Source of the DNA: SZUA-547 sp963669265
GTDB taxonomy: Bacteria > Pseudomonadota > Alphaproteobacteria > Rhodobacterales > Rhodobacteraceae
DNA length: 64,000 nucleotides
Direction of reading: 5' to 3'
NCBI GenBank assembly: GCA_963669265.1
Contig: OY769916.1
Coordinates: 2,356,001 to 2,420,000, forward strand
Shown in pieces: positions 43,744 to 52,622 of this stretch; within the stretch, counting starts at the first letter, position 1, and every line of letters starts with the position of its first letter. Under the pieces are notes generated by a model that made no database searches, had not been told where the DNA came from, and saw only the letters and a program-made list of their open reading frames with translations. The position numbers and the translations under genes were made by a program.

Positions 43744-45640
43744 CACCAAGAAGAATTTTCAACTGACGCGGCGCGGATTACTCGGCGCGACGGCGACCGG
43801 GGCGGCCCTGGCGGCGGCTGGCGGCGGCGCGGTGCTCACCGCGGGCGGCAAGGCGCGCGCAGCCGAAGGCGACTTCGCCTTAGCGCCCGGCGAACTGGAT
43901 GAGTATTATGGCTTCTGGTCCTCCGGCCAGACGGGCGAGCTGCGTATTTTGGGCTTCCCCTCGATGCGAGAGCTGATGCGCGTTCCGGTCTTCAACCGCT
44001 GCTCTGCCACCGGTTGGGGTCAGACCAACGAGTCGCTGAAGATCATGACCGAGGGGCTCTTGCCGGAGACCAAGGAAATGCTCGCCGCCCGCGGCGCGAA
44101 GACCTATGACAACGGCGATCTCCATCACCCGCATATGTCCTTTACCGACGGCACCTATGACGGGCGCTATCTGTTCATGAACGACAAGGCCAACACCCGG
44201 GTCGCCCGCGTGCGCTGCGACGTGATGAAATGCGACAAGATCATCGAAATCCCGAACGCGTCGGACATTCACGGCCTGCGCCCGCAGAAATTCCCGCGCA
44301 CCGGCTATGTCTTCGCCAATGGCGAGCATGAGGCACCGCTGATCAATGACGGCAAGATCCTCGACAAGCCGGAAGAGTATGTGAACATCTTCTCAGCCAT
44401 CGACGGCGACACGATGAAAGTCTCGTGGCAGGTGATCGTCTCGGGCAACCTCGACAATTGCGACGCCGACTATCAGGGCAAATACGCCTTCGCCACCAGC
44501 TACAACTCGGAAATGGGCATGAATCTCGCCGAGATGACGGAGAGCGAGCTGGATCATGTGGTGATCTTCGACATCAAGGCGATCGAGGCGGGCGTGGCCG
44601 CAGGCGACTTCCAGGAGCTGAACGGCGTGCCGGTTCTGGATGGAAGAAAAGGTTCGAAATATACACGTTATGTACCGATCCCGAACAGCCCGCACGGCTG
44701 CAACACCGCGCCTGACAAGAAGCATGTTGTGATCAACGGTAAGCTGTCGCCGACCGTGTCGATCATCGATGTCGAGAAGGTGGACGCGCTCTTCGCCGAA
44801 GACGCCGATCCGCGGTCCTGCATCGTGGGCGAGCCGCAATTGGGTCTGGGTCCGCTTCACACCGCGTTCGACGGGCAGGGCAACTGCTTCACCACGCTGT
44901 TCCTCGACAGCCAGGTGGTGAAATGGAACCTCGCCAAAGCGGTGGAGGCCTATGGCGGCGCCGATGTCGATCCGATCATCTCGAAGGTCGATGTGCATTA
45001 TCAGCCGGGCCACAACTCCACCTCGATGGGCGAGACCGCCGAGGCGGACGGCAAATGGCTGATTTCCATGAACAAGTTCTCCAAGGACCGGTTCATTAAC
45101 GTTGGCCCGCTGAAGCCGGAGAACGAGCAGCTGATCGATATCTCGTCGGACGAGATGAAGGTCGTGCATGACGGCCCAACCTTCGCCGAACCGCATGACA
45201 GCATCATCGTCCGCCGCGATATCGTGAACCCTGTCAACGTCTGGGATCGCGCGGACGAAACCTGGGAGGACGCCCGCAAACAGGCCGAGGCCGATGGCGT
45301 CAGCCTGGAGGACGGCGCCGAAGAGCCGATCCGCGACGGCAACAAAGTGCGTGTCTACATGTACTCGATCGCGCCGACCTTCAGCATGGAGAAGTTCACG
45401 GTAAAACAGGGCGACGAGGTGACGGTCTACATCACCAATCTCGACGATGTGGATGACGTGACGCACGGGTTCTGTTTGTCCAACTACGGCATCGCCATGG
45501 AAGTGGCGCCGCAGGCCACCGCGTCGGTCACGTTCACCGCCGATCGGCCGGGCGTGCACTGGTTCTACTGCCAGTGGTTCTGCCACGCGCTCCATATGGA
45601 GATGCGCGGCCGCATGTTCGTCGAACCGCGCGGCGCCTGA
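43736..45640 (+). CDS. nosZ: Nitrous oxide reductase NosZ
   Basis: A 634-residue periplasmic copper enzyme reducing N2O to N2. The N-terminal Tat signal has the twin-arginine motif QLTRRGLLGATA and cleavage near KARA-AEG, marking the clade I (Tat-exported) type. The seven-bladed propeller carries CuZ histidines, for example DLHHPHMSFTDG, and others in HGCNT and PGHNSTS. The C-terminal cupredoxin domain holds the CuA ligands in WFYCQWFCHALHMEM (two Cys, His, Met and Trp). Length is normal. It is coupled to nosR and followed by nosD after three bases. Confidence 0.98.
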   Translation: MPDTKKNFQLTRRGLLGATATGAALAAAGGGAVLTAGGKARAAEGDFALAPGELDEYYGFWSSGQTGELRILGFPSMRELMRVPVFNRCSATGWGQTNESLKIMTEGLLPETKEMLAARGAKTYDNGDLHHPHMSFTDGTYDGRYLFMNDKANTRVARVRCDVMKCDKIIEIPNASDIHGLRPQKFPRTGYVFANGEHEAPLINDGKILDKPEEYVNIFSAIDGDTMKVSWQVIVSGNLDNCDADYQGKYAFATSYNSEMGMNLAEMTESELDHVVIFDIKAIEAGVAAGDFQELNGVPVLDGRKGSKYTRYVPIPNSPHGCNTAPDKKHVVINGKLSPTVSIIDVEKVDALFAEDADPRSCIVGEPQLGLGPLHTAFDGQGNCFTTLFLDSQVVKWNLAKAVEAYGGADVDPIISKVDVHYQPGHNSTSMGETAEADGKWLISMNKFSKDRFINVGPLKPENEQLIDISSDEMKVVHDGPTFAEPHDSIIVRRDIVNPVNVWDRADETWEDARKQAEADGVSLEDGAEEPIRDGNKVRVYMYSIAPTFSMEKFTVKQGDEVTVYITNLDDVDDVTHGFCLSNYGIAMEVAPQATASVTFTADRPGVHWFYCQWFCHALHMEMRGRMFVEPRGA

Positions 45641-45643
45641 GCC

Positions 45644-46936
45644 ATGCTGCGCGCTCTGGTCCTGACGGCGCTTCTGCTTTCGTCGCCCCTTGGGGCGGCG
45701 GAGGTCTTCGCGCCTGCGGAGCCGGGCGCGCTGTCCAAGGCCATAAAGAATGCGGCGGCGGGGGATGTGCTTCGCCTCGCCGCCGGCGCGCATCAGGGTG
45801 GCGTGGTGATTGACCGGCCGCTCGAGATCGCGTGCGAGCCCGGCGCTCTTATCGACGGGGGCGGGCGCGGTTCGGCCATCACCGTCACAGCGCCGGATGT
45901 GATCATTCGCGGATGCCGGATCGAGGGGTCCGGCTCCGACCATCAGGAGATCGACAGCGCCATTCGCCTGCTGAAAGGCGCCGACCGCGCCCTGATCGCA
46001 GACAATGCGATGATCGGCAATCTCTACGGCGTCGACATTCACGGCGCGGCGGATGCGCGGATCTCGGGCAACCTCATCGAAGGCCGGCAGGATCATCGGG
46101 TCAACGATCGCGGCAATGGCGTCTATGTCTGGAACGCGCCGGGGGCAGTCGTCGAAGGCAACGATATCCGCTGGGGACGTGACGGGATCTTCGTCAACAC
46201 CTCGAAGCGGAACGCCTTCCGGGGCAACCGGTTCCGCGATCTGCGCTTCGCGGTGCACTACATGTACGCCGATGACAGCGAGGTCTCGGACAATATCTCT
46301 CTCGGTAACGATCTTGGCTACGCCGTGATGTATTCGACGCGGGTCAAGGTCGTCGGCAACGTCTCGGTCGGCGACGCTGAACACGGGATCATGCTCAACT
46401 ACACCAACGACGCCGAAGTCCGGGGCAACCTGGTGCGTGACGGCGCCAATCGTTGCGCGTTTCTCTACAACGCCCATCGCAACGTGATAGAGGGCAACCG
46501 GTTCGAGAATTGCGACATCGGCATCCATTTCACCGCCGGCTCGGCGCGCAACGCCATCACCGGCAACGCCTTTGTCGCCAGCCGGACGCAGGTGAAATAT
46601 GTCGGCTCGAAATGGCTGGACTGGTCGGCCGACGGGCGCGGCAATTACTGGAGCGACTTCGCCGCCTATGACGTCGACGGCGACGGGGTCGCGGACACGC
46701 CGTATCGACCCAATGACAGCATGGATCACATCCTCTGGACCCAGCCTTCGGCTAAATTGCTGTTGGGCTCACCCGCCGTGCAACTGGTGCGCTGGGCGCA
46801 GTCGGCCTTTCCGGCGTTGCTGCCTGGCGGCGTGATCGACCACCATCCAATGATGCGTCCGGTCGAGATCCCGGTCCGGGACTGGAAAGAATTTGGTGAA
46901 GTTCGACGGGACGGGGAGGAGCAGACCGATGGCTGA
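45644..46936 (+). CDS. nosD: NosD, periplasmic copper-site maturation protein
   Basis: A 430-residue protein with a signal peptide (about 1-19) and a right-handed beta-helix built of many CASH/NosD repeats such as ANRCAFLYNAHRNVIEGNRFENCDIGIHF, which run from about residue 60 to 320. Together with the NosFY ABC transporter it is needed to assemble the CuZ centre of NosZ. The C-terminal region has a DSMDHILWTQPSAKLLLGSPAVQLVRWAQ helix. It overlaps nosF by eight bases. Confidence 0.95.
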   Translation: MLRALVLTALLLSSPLGAAEVFAPAEPGALSKAIKNAAAGDVLRLAAGAHQGGVVIDRPLEIACEPGALIDGGGRGSAITVTAPDVIIRGCRIEGSGSDHQEIDSAIRLLKGADRALIADNAMIGNLYGVDIHGAADARISGNLIEGRQDHRVNDRGNGVYVWNAPGAVVEGNDIRWGRDGIFVNTSKRNAFRGNRFRDLRFAVHYMYADDSEVSDNISLGNDLGYAVMYSTRVKVVGNVSVGDAEHGIMLNYTNDAEVRGNLVRDGANRCAFLYNAHRNVIEGNRFENCDIGIHFTAGSARNAITGNAFVASRTQVKYVGSKWLDWSADGRGNYWSDFAAYDVDGDGVADTPYRPNDSMDHILWTQPSAKLLLGSPAVQLVRWAQSAFPALLPGGVIDHHPMMRPVEIPVRDWKEFGEVRRDGEEQTDG

Positions 46937-47825
46937 CCGCCTCGACATCCGCGGCGTCGGCAAACGCTATGGCTCGCAGACGGCGCTGGATGAGCTGTCG
47001 CTCTCCGTCGCGCCGGGCGAGCGCGTCGCGCTGCTCGGCCATAACGGGGCGGGCAAGACCACGTTGATGAAGTTGATCCTCGGGCTGACCCATCCGGACG
47101 AAGGCCGCATTGACGTGTTCGACGCGGCGCCGGGCTCCGCCGAGGCCCGCGCGACCACCGCCTATCTTCCGGAATCGGCGGCGTTCCATCGCGCGCTGAC
47201 CGGGCGCGAGCAGCTAACCCTCTTCGCCAGGCTGGCGGGCGCGCCGGCGCGCGAAGTTCCGGAACTGCTGGACCGGGTCGGTCTGGCCGACGCCGCCGGC
47301 CGGCGCATCGGCGGATGGTCCAAGGGAATGCGGCAACGGCTCGGACTGGCGCAGGTCCTGCTGGGCCGCCCGAAAGCGGCGCTTCTCGACGAGCCGACCA
47401 GCGGGCTCGACCCGATCGCGCGCCATCACCTTTATGACATCATTGACGAGATGGCGGCGCGCGGCGTTGCCGTGCTGATCTCCTCTCATGCGTTGACCGA
47501 GGTAGAGGCGCGCACCGACCGGATCGCCATTCTGCGCAAGGGACGCCTGATCGCCGACGACACGTTGACCCGGCTCAGCGCCAAGGCGAGGCTGCCGGTC
47601 AAGCTGCGGGTGACGGCCAAGAGCGGCGACGGCGCGGTTGTTCACGACCGGTTCGGCGGACAGCGCGTCAACTGCGCCGCGGTCGAGATCTTCTGCCAGG
47701 CGGATGAGAAAATGGAGCGCCTCGCCGCCATCGCCGCGTTGGGCGACATCGTCTCGGATATCGACGTCACTCCGCCCAGCCTGGAGGATCTGTATCGCCA
47801 TTATTCCGAGGAGGGCCGGACATGA
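46929..47825 (+). CDS. nosF: NosF, ABC transporter ATPase
   Basis: A 298-residue ABC ATPase with Walker A GHNGAGKTT, the signature WSKGMRQRLGLAQ and Walker B ALLDEPTSGLDP. The C-terminal extension after the H-loop (ISSHALTEVE) is typical of NosF. It energises NosY for CuZ maturation. The start at ATG 46929 overlaps the nosD stop and has GGGGAGG upstream; a start 36 bases earlier is possible but less well placed. Confidence 0.95.
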   Translation: MADRLDIRGVGKRYGSQTALDELSLSVAPGERVALLGHNGAGKTTLMKLILGLTHPDEGRIDVFDAAPGSAEARATTAYLPESAAFHRALTGREQLTLFARLAGAPAREVPELLDRVGLADAAGRRIGGWSKGMRQRLGLAQVLLGRPKAALLDEPTSGLDPIARHHLYDIIDEMAARGVAVLISSHALTEVEARTDRIAILRKGRLIADDTLTRLSAKARLPVKLRVTAKSGDGAVVHDRFGGQRVNCAAVEIFCQADEKMERLAAIAALGDIVSDIDVTPPSLEDLYRHYSEEGRT

Positions 47826-48646
47826 TCGCGCGCATCCTCGCCATCGCCTCTGTCGAGCTGCGCATCGCGCGCCGCAACCGCTGGGCGTTGACCGCCACGG
47901 GTCTGATGACCCTGTTCGCGCTGGCGCTGACCTTCGCGGGCGCGGCCCCCACCGGCTCATTGAAGGCCGACCTTTTGACGGTGTCGGTCGCGTCGATGAC
48001 CACGCTCGCCGTCTATCTGGCGCCTCTGCTGGCGCTGATGATCGCCTTTGACGCGGTGGCCGGTGAAGTGGAGCGCGGCGGTCTAGCGCTGTTGCTCAGC
48101 TATCCCGTCTCCCGCAGCGAGATCCTGCTCGGCAAGTTCACGGCGCATCTGAGCGTGCTCGGCTTCGCGATGCTAATCGGGTTCGGCTCGGCTGGCGTCG
48201 CCGCGGCGCTGGCCGGCGGGGCCTCGGCCGAGAGCCTCGTGGCGTTGATCCGGCTTCTGGCGACGGCGATCCTGCTGGGGGCGGCGTTCCTGGCGATCGG
48301 CTACGCCGTTTCGGCGATCGCGCGCAGCGCCGCAGGCGCGGCCGGTCTGGCGGCGGCGGTCTGGCTGGTCTTCGTGGTGCTCTATGATTTGGGATTGCTG
48401 GGCGCTGTGGTGTTCGACAATGGCGGCGCCTTCACGCGCAACGTTTTTCCGTGGCTTTTGGCGCTGAACCCGGCGGACGCGTTCCGCCTGTGGAACGTCG
48501 CGGGGTCCGAAAGCGTGGCCCTGTCGACCGGCATGACCGGCGTCGCCTCGTCGCTGCCGGGCTGGGCGCCGCTTCTGTCGCTGATCCTGTGGCCGATTTT
48601 GGGACTGGGTCTGGCGCGGATCGGTCTGGGGAGGGTTGAACCATGA
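47822..48646 (+). CDS. nosY: NosY, ABC transporter permease
   Basis: A 274-residue integral membrane protein with about six hydrophobic segments and the conserved loop VAGEVERGGLALLLSYPVSRSEILLGKF after the second segment. It is the membrane partner of NosF. ATGA overlaps at both ends with nosF and nosL indicate tight coupling. Confidence 0.94.
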   Translation: MIARILAIASVELRIARRNRWALTATGLMTLFALALTFAGAAPTGSLKADLLTVSVASMTTLAVYLAPLLALMIAFDAVAGEVERGGLALLLSYPVSRSEILLGKFTAHLSVLGFAMLIGFGSAGVAAALAGGASAESLVALIRLLATAILLGAAFLAIGYAVSAIARSAAGAAGLAAAVWLVFVVLYDLGLLGAVVFDNGGAFTRNVFPWLLALNPADAFRLWNVAGSESVALSTGMTGVASSLPGWAPLLSLILWPILGLGLARIGLGRVEP

Positions 48647-49155
48647 AGCGACTGGCGTTCGCATGTCTGCTGCTGGCCGCCTGCGGCGAGGAGGAGGCGC
48701 AGATCCCCGATCCGATTCCGCTGACGGCGGAGGTCGCCAGCCATTACTGCCTGATGCAGGTCGACGCCCATGGCGGCCCCAAGGCGCAGATCCATCTGGA
48801 AGGTCTGCCCGACCCGATCTTTTTCGCCCAGGCGCGCGACGGGCTCGCCTATCTCAAAGGATCCGAGAGATTGTTGCCCGTGCTCGTGACTTATGTCTCG
48901 GACATGGCCGCGGCCCCCAGCTGGGACGCGCCCGGCGCGAACAACTGGATCGACGCGAAGACGGCGCATTTTGTGGTCGGATCGGACGCGGTGGGCGGCA
49001 TGGGCGCGCCTGAAGTGGCGCCGTTCAGCAACAAGGAGGCTGCGGCGCGCTTCGCTGCGCTGCGGGGCGGCTCGGTCGTCTCGCTCGATGAGATCCCGAT
49101 GGACGCCCTCTTTGGCGAAGTCGATCTCTCCTTGGCGCAGGACGCGGCGCAATGA
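48643..49155 (+). CDS. nosL: NosL, copper-binding lipoprotein
   Basis: A 170-residue lipoprotein with lipobox LLAAC-G at about residues 10-15. In mature NosL, Cu(I) is carried by Cys/Met/His residues; YCLMQVDAHGGPKAQIHLEG holds the conserved C-x-M segment. It delivers copper to NosZ. It overlaps nosY and nosX by four bases each. Confidence 0.94.
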   Translation: MKRLAFACLLLAACGEEEAQIPDPIPLTAEVASHYCLMQVDAHGGPKAQIHLEGLPDPIFFAQARDGLAYLKGSERLLPVLVTYVSDMAAAPSWDAPGANNWIDAKTAHFVVGSDAVGGMGAPEVAPFSNKEAAARFAALRGGSVVSLDEIPMDALFGEVDLSLAQDAAQ

Positions 49156-50090
49156 CCCTGACGCGCCGCCGATTCCTTACGATCTCCGCCGCGGCGTCGG
49201 TCTTTCCGGCGGGCGTCGCCCGCGCCGAAACACCGTCGAATGTCCACCGCTGGCGCGGCGTCGCCTTTGGCGCCGAGGCTTCAATCGCTTTGATTGCTCC
49301 GGACAAAGCGGACGCCCGGCAGGTTCTGAGGGAGGTGGAGCGAGAGGTGGCGCGGCTTGAATCCCTCTTTAGCCTCTACCGCGAAGATTCGGATCTGTCC
49401 CGACTCAATCGCGACGGGAAGCTGGTGGCGCCGGCGCCGGAGATGCTGGCGCTCTTGAGCCTATCATCCTCGGTCCATCGCGCGACCCAAGGGGCGTTCG
49501 ATCCCAGCGTGCAGACCCTTTGGCGCCTTTACGCCGCCGCCGCCGCGACGGACCGCGCGCCGGAGGCGGCGGCGCTCGCAAAGGCCCGCGACCACACCGG
49601 CTGGCCGCATGTCAGATACGACCCCGCCGCCATCGAATTCGCCCGATCGGGCATGGCGCTGACCTTCAACGGGATCGCGCAGGGTTACGCCGCCGATCGG
49701 GTCGCTGATCTCTTACGCGCCCGAGGCTATGAGAACGTGCTGATCGATATGGGCGAGGTCAACGCGCGCGGACGTAAGATGGACGCCGCCCCGTGGCGCG
49801 CAGGCGTCTCGGGCGTCGATGGCGCGCTGGTGCGTGAGGTCAGCCTCTCCGATCGGGCGCTGGCGACATCCGCGCCGCAGGGCACGCTGCTCGATCCAAA
49901 GGGCCGGACCGGCCATATCATTGATCCGCGCAGCGGCGCGCCTTCGGGGACGTGGTCGCTGGTCTCGGTTTCGGCGGCGCGGGCCGCGACGGCGGATGCG
50001 CTGTCGACGGCGTTTTGCGTGATGACGAGAGCCGACATCGAGCGCGCGATCGCGGATTTCCCGGACGCCGAGATCGAAGTTCTGATCTGA
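49152..50090 (+). CDS. nosX: NosX, ApbE-family FMN transferase
   Basis: A 312-residue periplasmic flavin transferase. It has a twin-arginine-like start LTRRRFLTISAAASVFPAG. ApbE motifs follow: REVEREVARLESLFSLYREDSDLSRLNRDG, AFDPSVQTLW, LTFNGIAQGYAADRVADLL, VLIDMGEVNARG and GHIIDPRSGAP with the magnesium site. It attaches FMN to the threonine of NosR. It is the final gene of the nos operon. Confidence 0.95.
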   Translation: MTLTRRRFLTISAAASVFPAGVARAETPSNVHRWRGVAFGAEASIALIAPDKADARQVLREVEREVARLESLFSLYREDSDLSRLNRDGKLVAPAPEMLALLSLSSSVHRATQGAFDPSVQTLWRLYAAAAATDRAPEAAALAKARDHTGWPHVRYDPAAIEFARSGMALTFNGIAQGYAADRVADLLRARGYENVLIDMGEVNARGRKMDAAPWRAGVSGVDGALVREVSLSDRALATSAPQGTLLDPKGRTGHIIDPRSGAPSGTWSLVSVSAARAATADALSTAFCVMTRADIERAIADFPDAEIEVLI

Positions 50091-50122
50091 CGTCTCGCGC
50101 GGGGCGCGGGCCGGAAATTGGT

Positions 50123-51319
50123 TCAGTTCGGTTTGCGCCGCGCATAGTTCGGCGAGATCAGCCACGGCCCCACCACCAGCACGAAGATCGCAAATCCGAT
50201 GGTCCAGAACGCGCTGGCGAGCATCAGGCCGGAGAGGCCGAACAACTCCGCATCGGGCGCAAGGCTGCGCATAGCCGCCGACAGCACGATCAGCGCGAAG
50301 ACCGCGGTCAGGCTCGTGCGGCTTTCCAGCGGGCGACCGGTATGGCCCAGCGAGGCGCGGATCATCACCGCCAGCGTCATGCCACCGATCGCCCCGACGC
50401 CGAGCAGATGCGCGCCAGCGCTGGCGAGCGCCGGGGCGGCGGACACGGTGCTCAACCCGAGGGCCAGCATTCCGAGCGGCACGAACCCATAGGCCACGTG
50501 CAGCATCAGCAAGAGCGGAGATCGCAACACCCGTTCCCCGCGCCAGCGCGCCAATCTCAGGATATGCAGCAGACCCGCAAGGCCCATCGCCGCACCGCTG
50601 ACCTGGGCCTCGGGCGCCGCCACCCATGCGCCAAGCGCGATGACGCCTGCGGCGAGGCAGGCCCCGTCGAACCGGCCGACGGGCGCAGGCAGCGCGCCGG
50701 GACTGAATTTCTTCAGCCAGTTCCGGGTGAAGCTGGGGATAATCCGGCCGCCGATCAGGGTGATCAGGAAGATCACCACCGCAAGGCCAAGGCGGCGGCT
50801 GATATCCGCCGCGCCGGTCGCCTGAACCTCCAGATGAAAGAGTACATTGGCGCAGAGCAGCAGCAAGAGCGGGATCAGAACCGCCAGATTGCGCCAGTTC
50901 CGGCCTGCGATGATTTCGATCGAGATCAGAATCGAGAGCGCCGTCAGAAACGCGCAATCGGCCAGCATGACGACGCCCGCGCTGAGCCCGGCCTCGATCG
51001 CCATCGCCAGCCGGCCGAGCGCCCAGAGGATCAGCAACGCCGCCAGCGGCCAGCCGCGCACCGGCATCCGGCCGGTCCAGTTCGGAACCGCGGTGAACAG
51101 GAAGCCGCAGATCACCGCGCCGGCGTAGCCGAACACCATTTCGTGACTGTGCCAGTCGACCGGCGCGAAGGCGGATGCGAGCGGAAGCGCGCCAGAAAAC
51201 ACCAGCATCCAATAGGGAATGACCGCTGCGGCGAAGACGCCGGCGCCCAGAAAAAACGGGCGAAACCCATGGCTCAGAACCATCGGGCCCTGATATGCGC
51301 GTCGAGCGGCCTCTGTCAT
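50123..51319 (-). CDS. nnrS: NnrS-family heme-copper membrane protein
   Basis: A 398-residue protein with about twelve hydrophobic segments. NnrS features are LSHGFRPFFLGAGVFAA, the WHSHEMVFGYAGAVICGFLFTAVPNWTG segment with its histidines, GGRIIPSFTRNWL and LLHVAYGFVPLGML. NnrS proteins relieve NO-related stress in denitrifiers and are usually under NnrR control. It is convergent with nosX and divergent from the Crp-Fnr gene. No palindrome convincingly placed for its promoter was seen. Confidence 0.92.
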   Translation of the reverse strand: MTEAARRAYQGPMVLSHGFRPFFLGAGVFAAAVIPYWMLVFSGALPLASAFAPVDWHSHEMVFGYAGAVICGFLFTAVPNWTGRMPVRGWPLAALLILWALGRLAMAIEAGLSAGVVMLADCAFLTALSILISIEIIAGRNWRNLAVLIPLLLLLCANVLFHLEVQATGAADISRRLGLAVVIFLITLIGGRIIPSFTRNWLKKFSPGALPAPVGRFDGACLAAGVIALGAWVAAPEAQVSGAAMGLAGLLHILRLARWRGERVLRSPLLLMLHVAYGFVPLGMLALGLSTVSAAPALASAGAHLLGVGAIGGMTLAVMIRASLGHTGRPLESRTSLTAVFALIVLSAAMRSLAPDAELFGLSGLMLASAFWTIGFAIFVLVVGPWLISPNYARRKPN

Positions 51320-51490
51320 TGGCGTGTCCCTGATCCGGCTTTCCCGGCGGCGGTCCGGCCGGGCGTTTCACGCCCTCTGTGACCATTCCCCCGCTTGCGA
51401 CCTGCTTGCGGCCGCGTCTAGGCTGGTGGATAAGACCCGGCGCTTGTATGTTTCTTCGCCCTCTCATGGCGCGGTGACGGGCGGCGCGCG

Positions 51491-51504
51491 TTGCGCTCAG
51501 TCAA
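51491..51504. promoter_or_regulatory. NnrR-type half-symmetric box just upstream of nnrR
   Basis: TTGCGCTCAGTCAA fits TTG-N8-CAA with TTGC and TCAA half-sites. It ends 19 bases before the regulator ATG, too close for class II activation of that gene, so autorepression would be the natural reading. It may be chance. Confidence 0.35.
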
Positions 51505-51523
51505 TGAATTGCGAGCGAGATCG

Positions 51524-52216
51524 ATGAAACTGGACGAAAGCCTGATTGCCGATCTGCCGCCGTTCCAATCGCTGAACACGACGCAGATCCGGGAGATTCT
51601 GGACCACGCGACCCCCAAGCGGATGGCGCCGGAGTCGACGATTTTCGAGCAAGGCGCCGACGCGGACATGTTTTATCTGTTGCTGGACGGCCATGTGCGC
51701 GTGCTGCGCCTGAACAAGGATGGCGAACAGGTGATCGCGCTGCATATCGTCAGCGGGCATCTGTTGGGCATCGCCCCCGCGCTGGGCCGTACCCGCTATC
51801 CCGCCACGGCGGTGGCGGCGGATGAGTGCCTGCTGCTCAGCTGGTCCACGCGGCTCTGGCCGCAATTCACCACGCGTTATGAAGGCTTCGCCACGGCGAC
51901 GTACAAGGATGTCGGCGAGCGCATTGAAGAGCTGCAGAGCCGGATCATGGAGCAGGCCACCCAGCATGTGGAGCAGCGCGTGGCCTCCGCCCTGCTGCGC
52001 CTGATCAGCCAGAGCGGCAAACAGGTGGAGAACGGAATCGAGATCGGGTTTCCGATCACCCGTCAGAATATCTCGGAGATGACCGGAACCACGCTGCACA
52101 CGGTCAGCCGCCTGATGAGCACGTGGGAGCGGGAAGGTATCGTCGCCAGCCGGCGCAAACATGTCGTGGTGCTGCAGCCGCAACGGCTGATGGCGCTGAG
52201 CGGAGCGCGATCATAG
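51524..52216 (+). CDS. nnrR: NnrR/DNR-type Crp-Fnr regulator (NO response)
   Basis: A 230-residue Crp-Fnr protein. The N-terminal cyclic-nucleotide-binding-like barrel (about 10-125) includes ATPKRMAPESTIFEQGADADMFYLLLDGHVRVL. Then come a dimerisation helix and a C-terminal helix-turn-helix, IGFPITRQNISEMTGTTLHTVSRLMSTWEREGIV. The N-terminal cysteine cluster of FNR is absent, so it is not an Fe-S oxygen sensor. The recognition helix reads LHTVSR where FNR has VETISR, as in NO-responsive NnrR/DNR regulators. Position between nnrS and nor supports this. I chose ATG at 51524 over an upstream TTG that lies in the box at 51491. Confidence 0.85.
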   Translation: MKLDESLIADLPPFQSLNTTQIREILDHATPKRMAPESTIFEQGADADMFYLLLDGHVRVLRLNKDGEQVIALHIVSGHLLGIAPALGRTRYPATAVAADECLLLSWSTRLWPQFTTRYEGFATATYKDVGERIEELQSRIMEQATQHVEQRVASALLRLISQSGKQVENGIEIGFPITRQNISEMTGTTLHTVSRLMSTWEREGIVASRRKHVVVLQPQRLMALSGARS

Positions 52217-52465
52217 ATCGGCGAACGCCTGCGGTCCTAACGCCTCCAGCAGGTTCCCGCAAAACTCTGTGATCGACACTTCCTGATAGTCGCAGGCCTC
52301 CCCCAGAGTATGGAATCGCGCGATCGCGCAACCGACGCACAGCATGCCGTGCTTCAGGAAAACCTGCGGTGACTCTGGCCACCGCTCCATCACGTCAAAC
52401 ACGCTGAAGTCCTGGATCATGTCTGCAATCGAAACCGAAGACAGGACCGTCGACTTTCCGGCCAT
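52211..52465 (-). CDS. DUF1858 CxxC small protein, divergent from norC
   Basis: An 84-residue protein of the DUF1858 (hybrid-cluster-protein-associated disulfide) type. Family features are SIADMIQDF, VFDVMERWPE, and GMLCVGCAIARFHTLGEAC with the CxxC pair. A third cysteine follows in the same segment and a fourth in TEFCGNLL. The domain is thought to be redox-active or metal-binding and often occurs in anaerobic/NO-linked loci; its exact role is unknown. GGAG 8 bases before the ATG at 52465 decides the start over an upstream methionine. It overlaps the convergent nnrR stop by six bases and shares an NnrR-type box with norC. Confidence 0.82.
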   Translation of the reverse strand: MAGKSTVLSSVSIADMIQDFSVFDVMERWPESPQVFLKHGMLCVGCAIARFHTLGEACDYQEVSITEFCGNLLEALGPQAFADL

Positions 52466-52518
52466 GCGCTCACTCCAGACGCCCGCTGGGCCCGAACGGC
52501 GCAAAGGCAGGCCCACCT

Positions 52519-52524
52519 AAATTA
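52519..52524 (-). promoter_or_regulatory. Possible -10 element for the DUF1858 gene
   Basis: TAATTT on the minus strand would start transcription near 52512. That is about 42 bases from the centre of the NnrR-type box at 52548-52561. Confidence 0.4.
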
Positions 52525-52547
52525 CCGGCGCGTTAAAAGCGCGTTCT

Positions 52548-52561
52548 TTGCGCTCCAGCAA
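52548..52561. promoter_or_regulatory. NnrR-type box between DUF1858 gene and norC
   Basis: TTGCGCTCCAGCAA is a TTGC-N6-GCAA palindrome matching the NnrR/NNR-type pattern of alphaproteobacterial nor promoters. Its centre (52554.5) is about 41-42 bases from a start expected from TAGGGT (52584-52589) for norC, and about 42 from the opposite start for the DUF1858 gene. Confidence 0.7.
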
Positions 52562-52622
52562 ACTACTTCGACAGCGCAGCGCCTAGGGTGAGCGCCTTCG
52601 CAACACCCATGGGATTCCTGCA

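Noticed and set aside
42631..43749. About 370-codon minus-strand frame opposite nosR
   Set aside because: The sense strand carries NosR membrane and iron-sulfur motifs. The antisense frame has no motif and low-complexity Arg/Glu/His content.
44393..46729. Very long open frame (about 778 codons) on the minus strand opposite nosZ/nosD
   Set aside because: The plus-strand frame encodes unmistakable NosZ and NosD. The antisense product has no recognisable motif, and GC-rich codon bias routinely leaves the opposite strand open.
51397..51413. Repeated TTGCG upstream of nnrS as an NnrR site
   Set aside because: The two TTGCG elements are direct, not inverted, repeats and lack a CAA half-site, so they do not fit the NnrR pattern.
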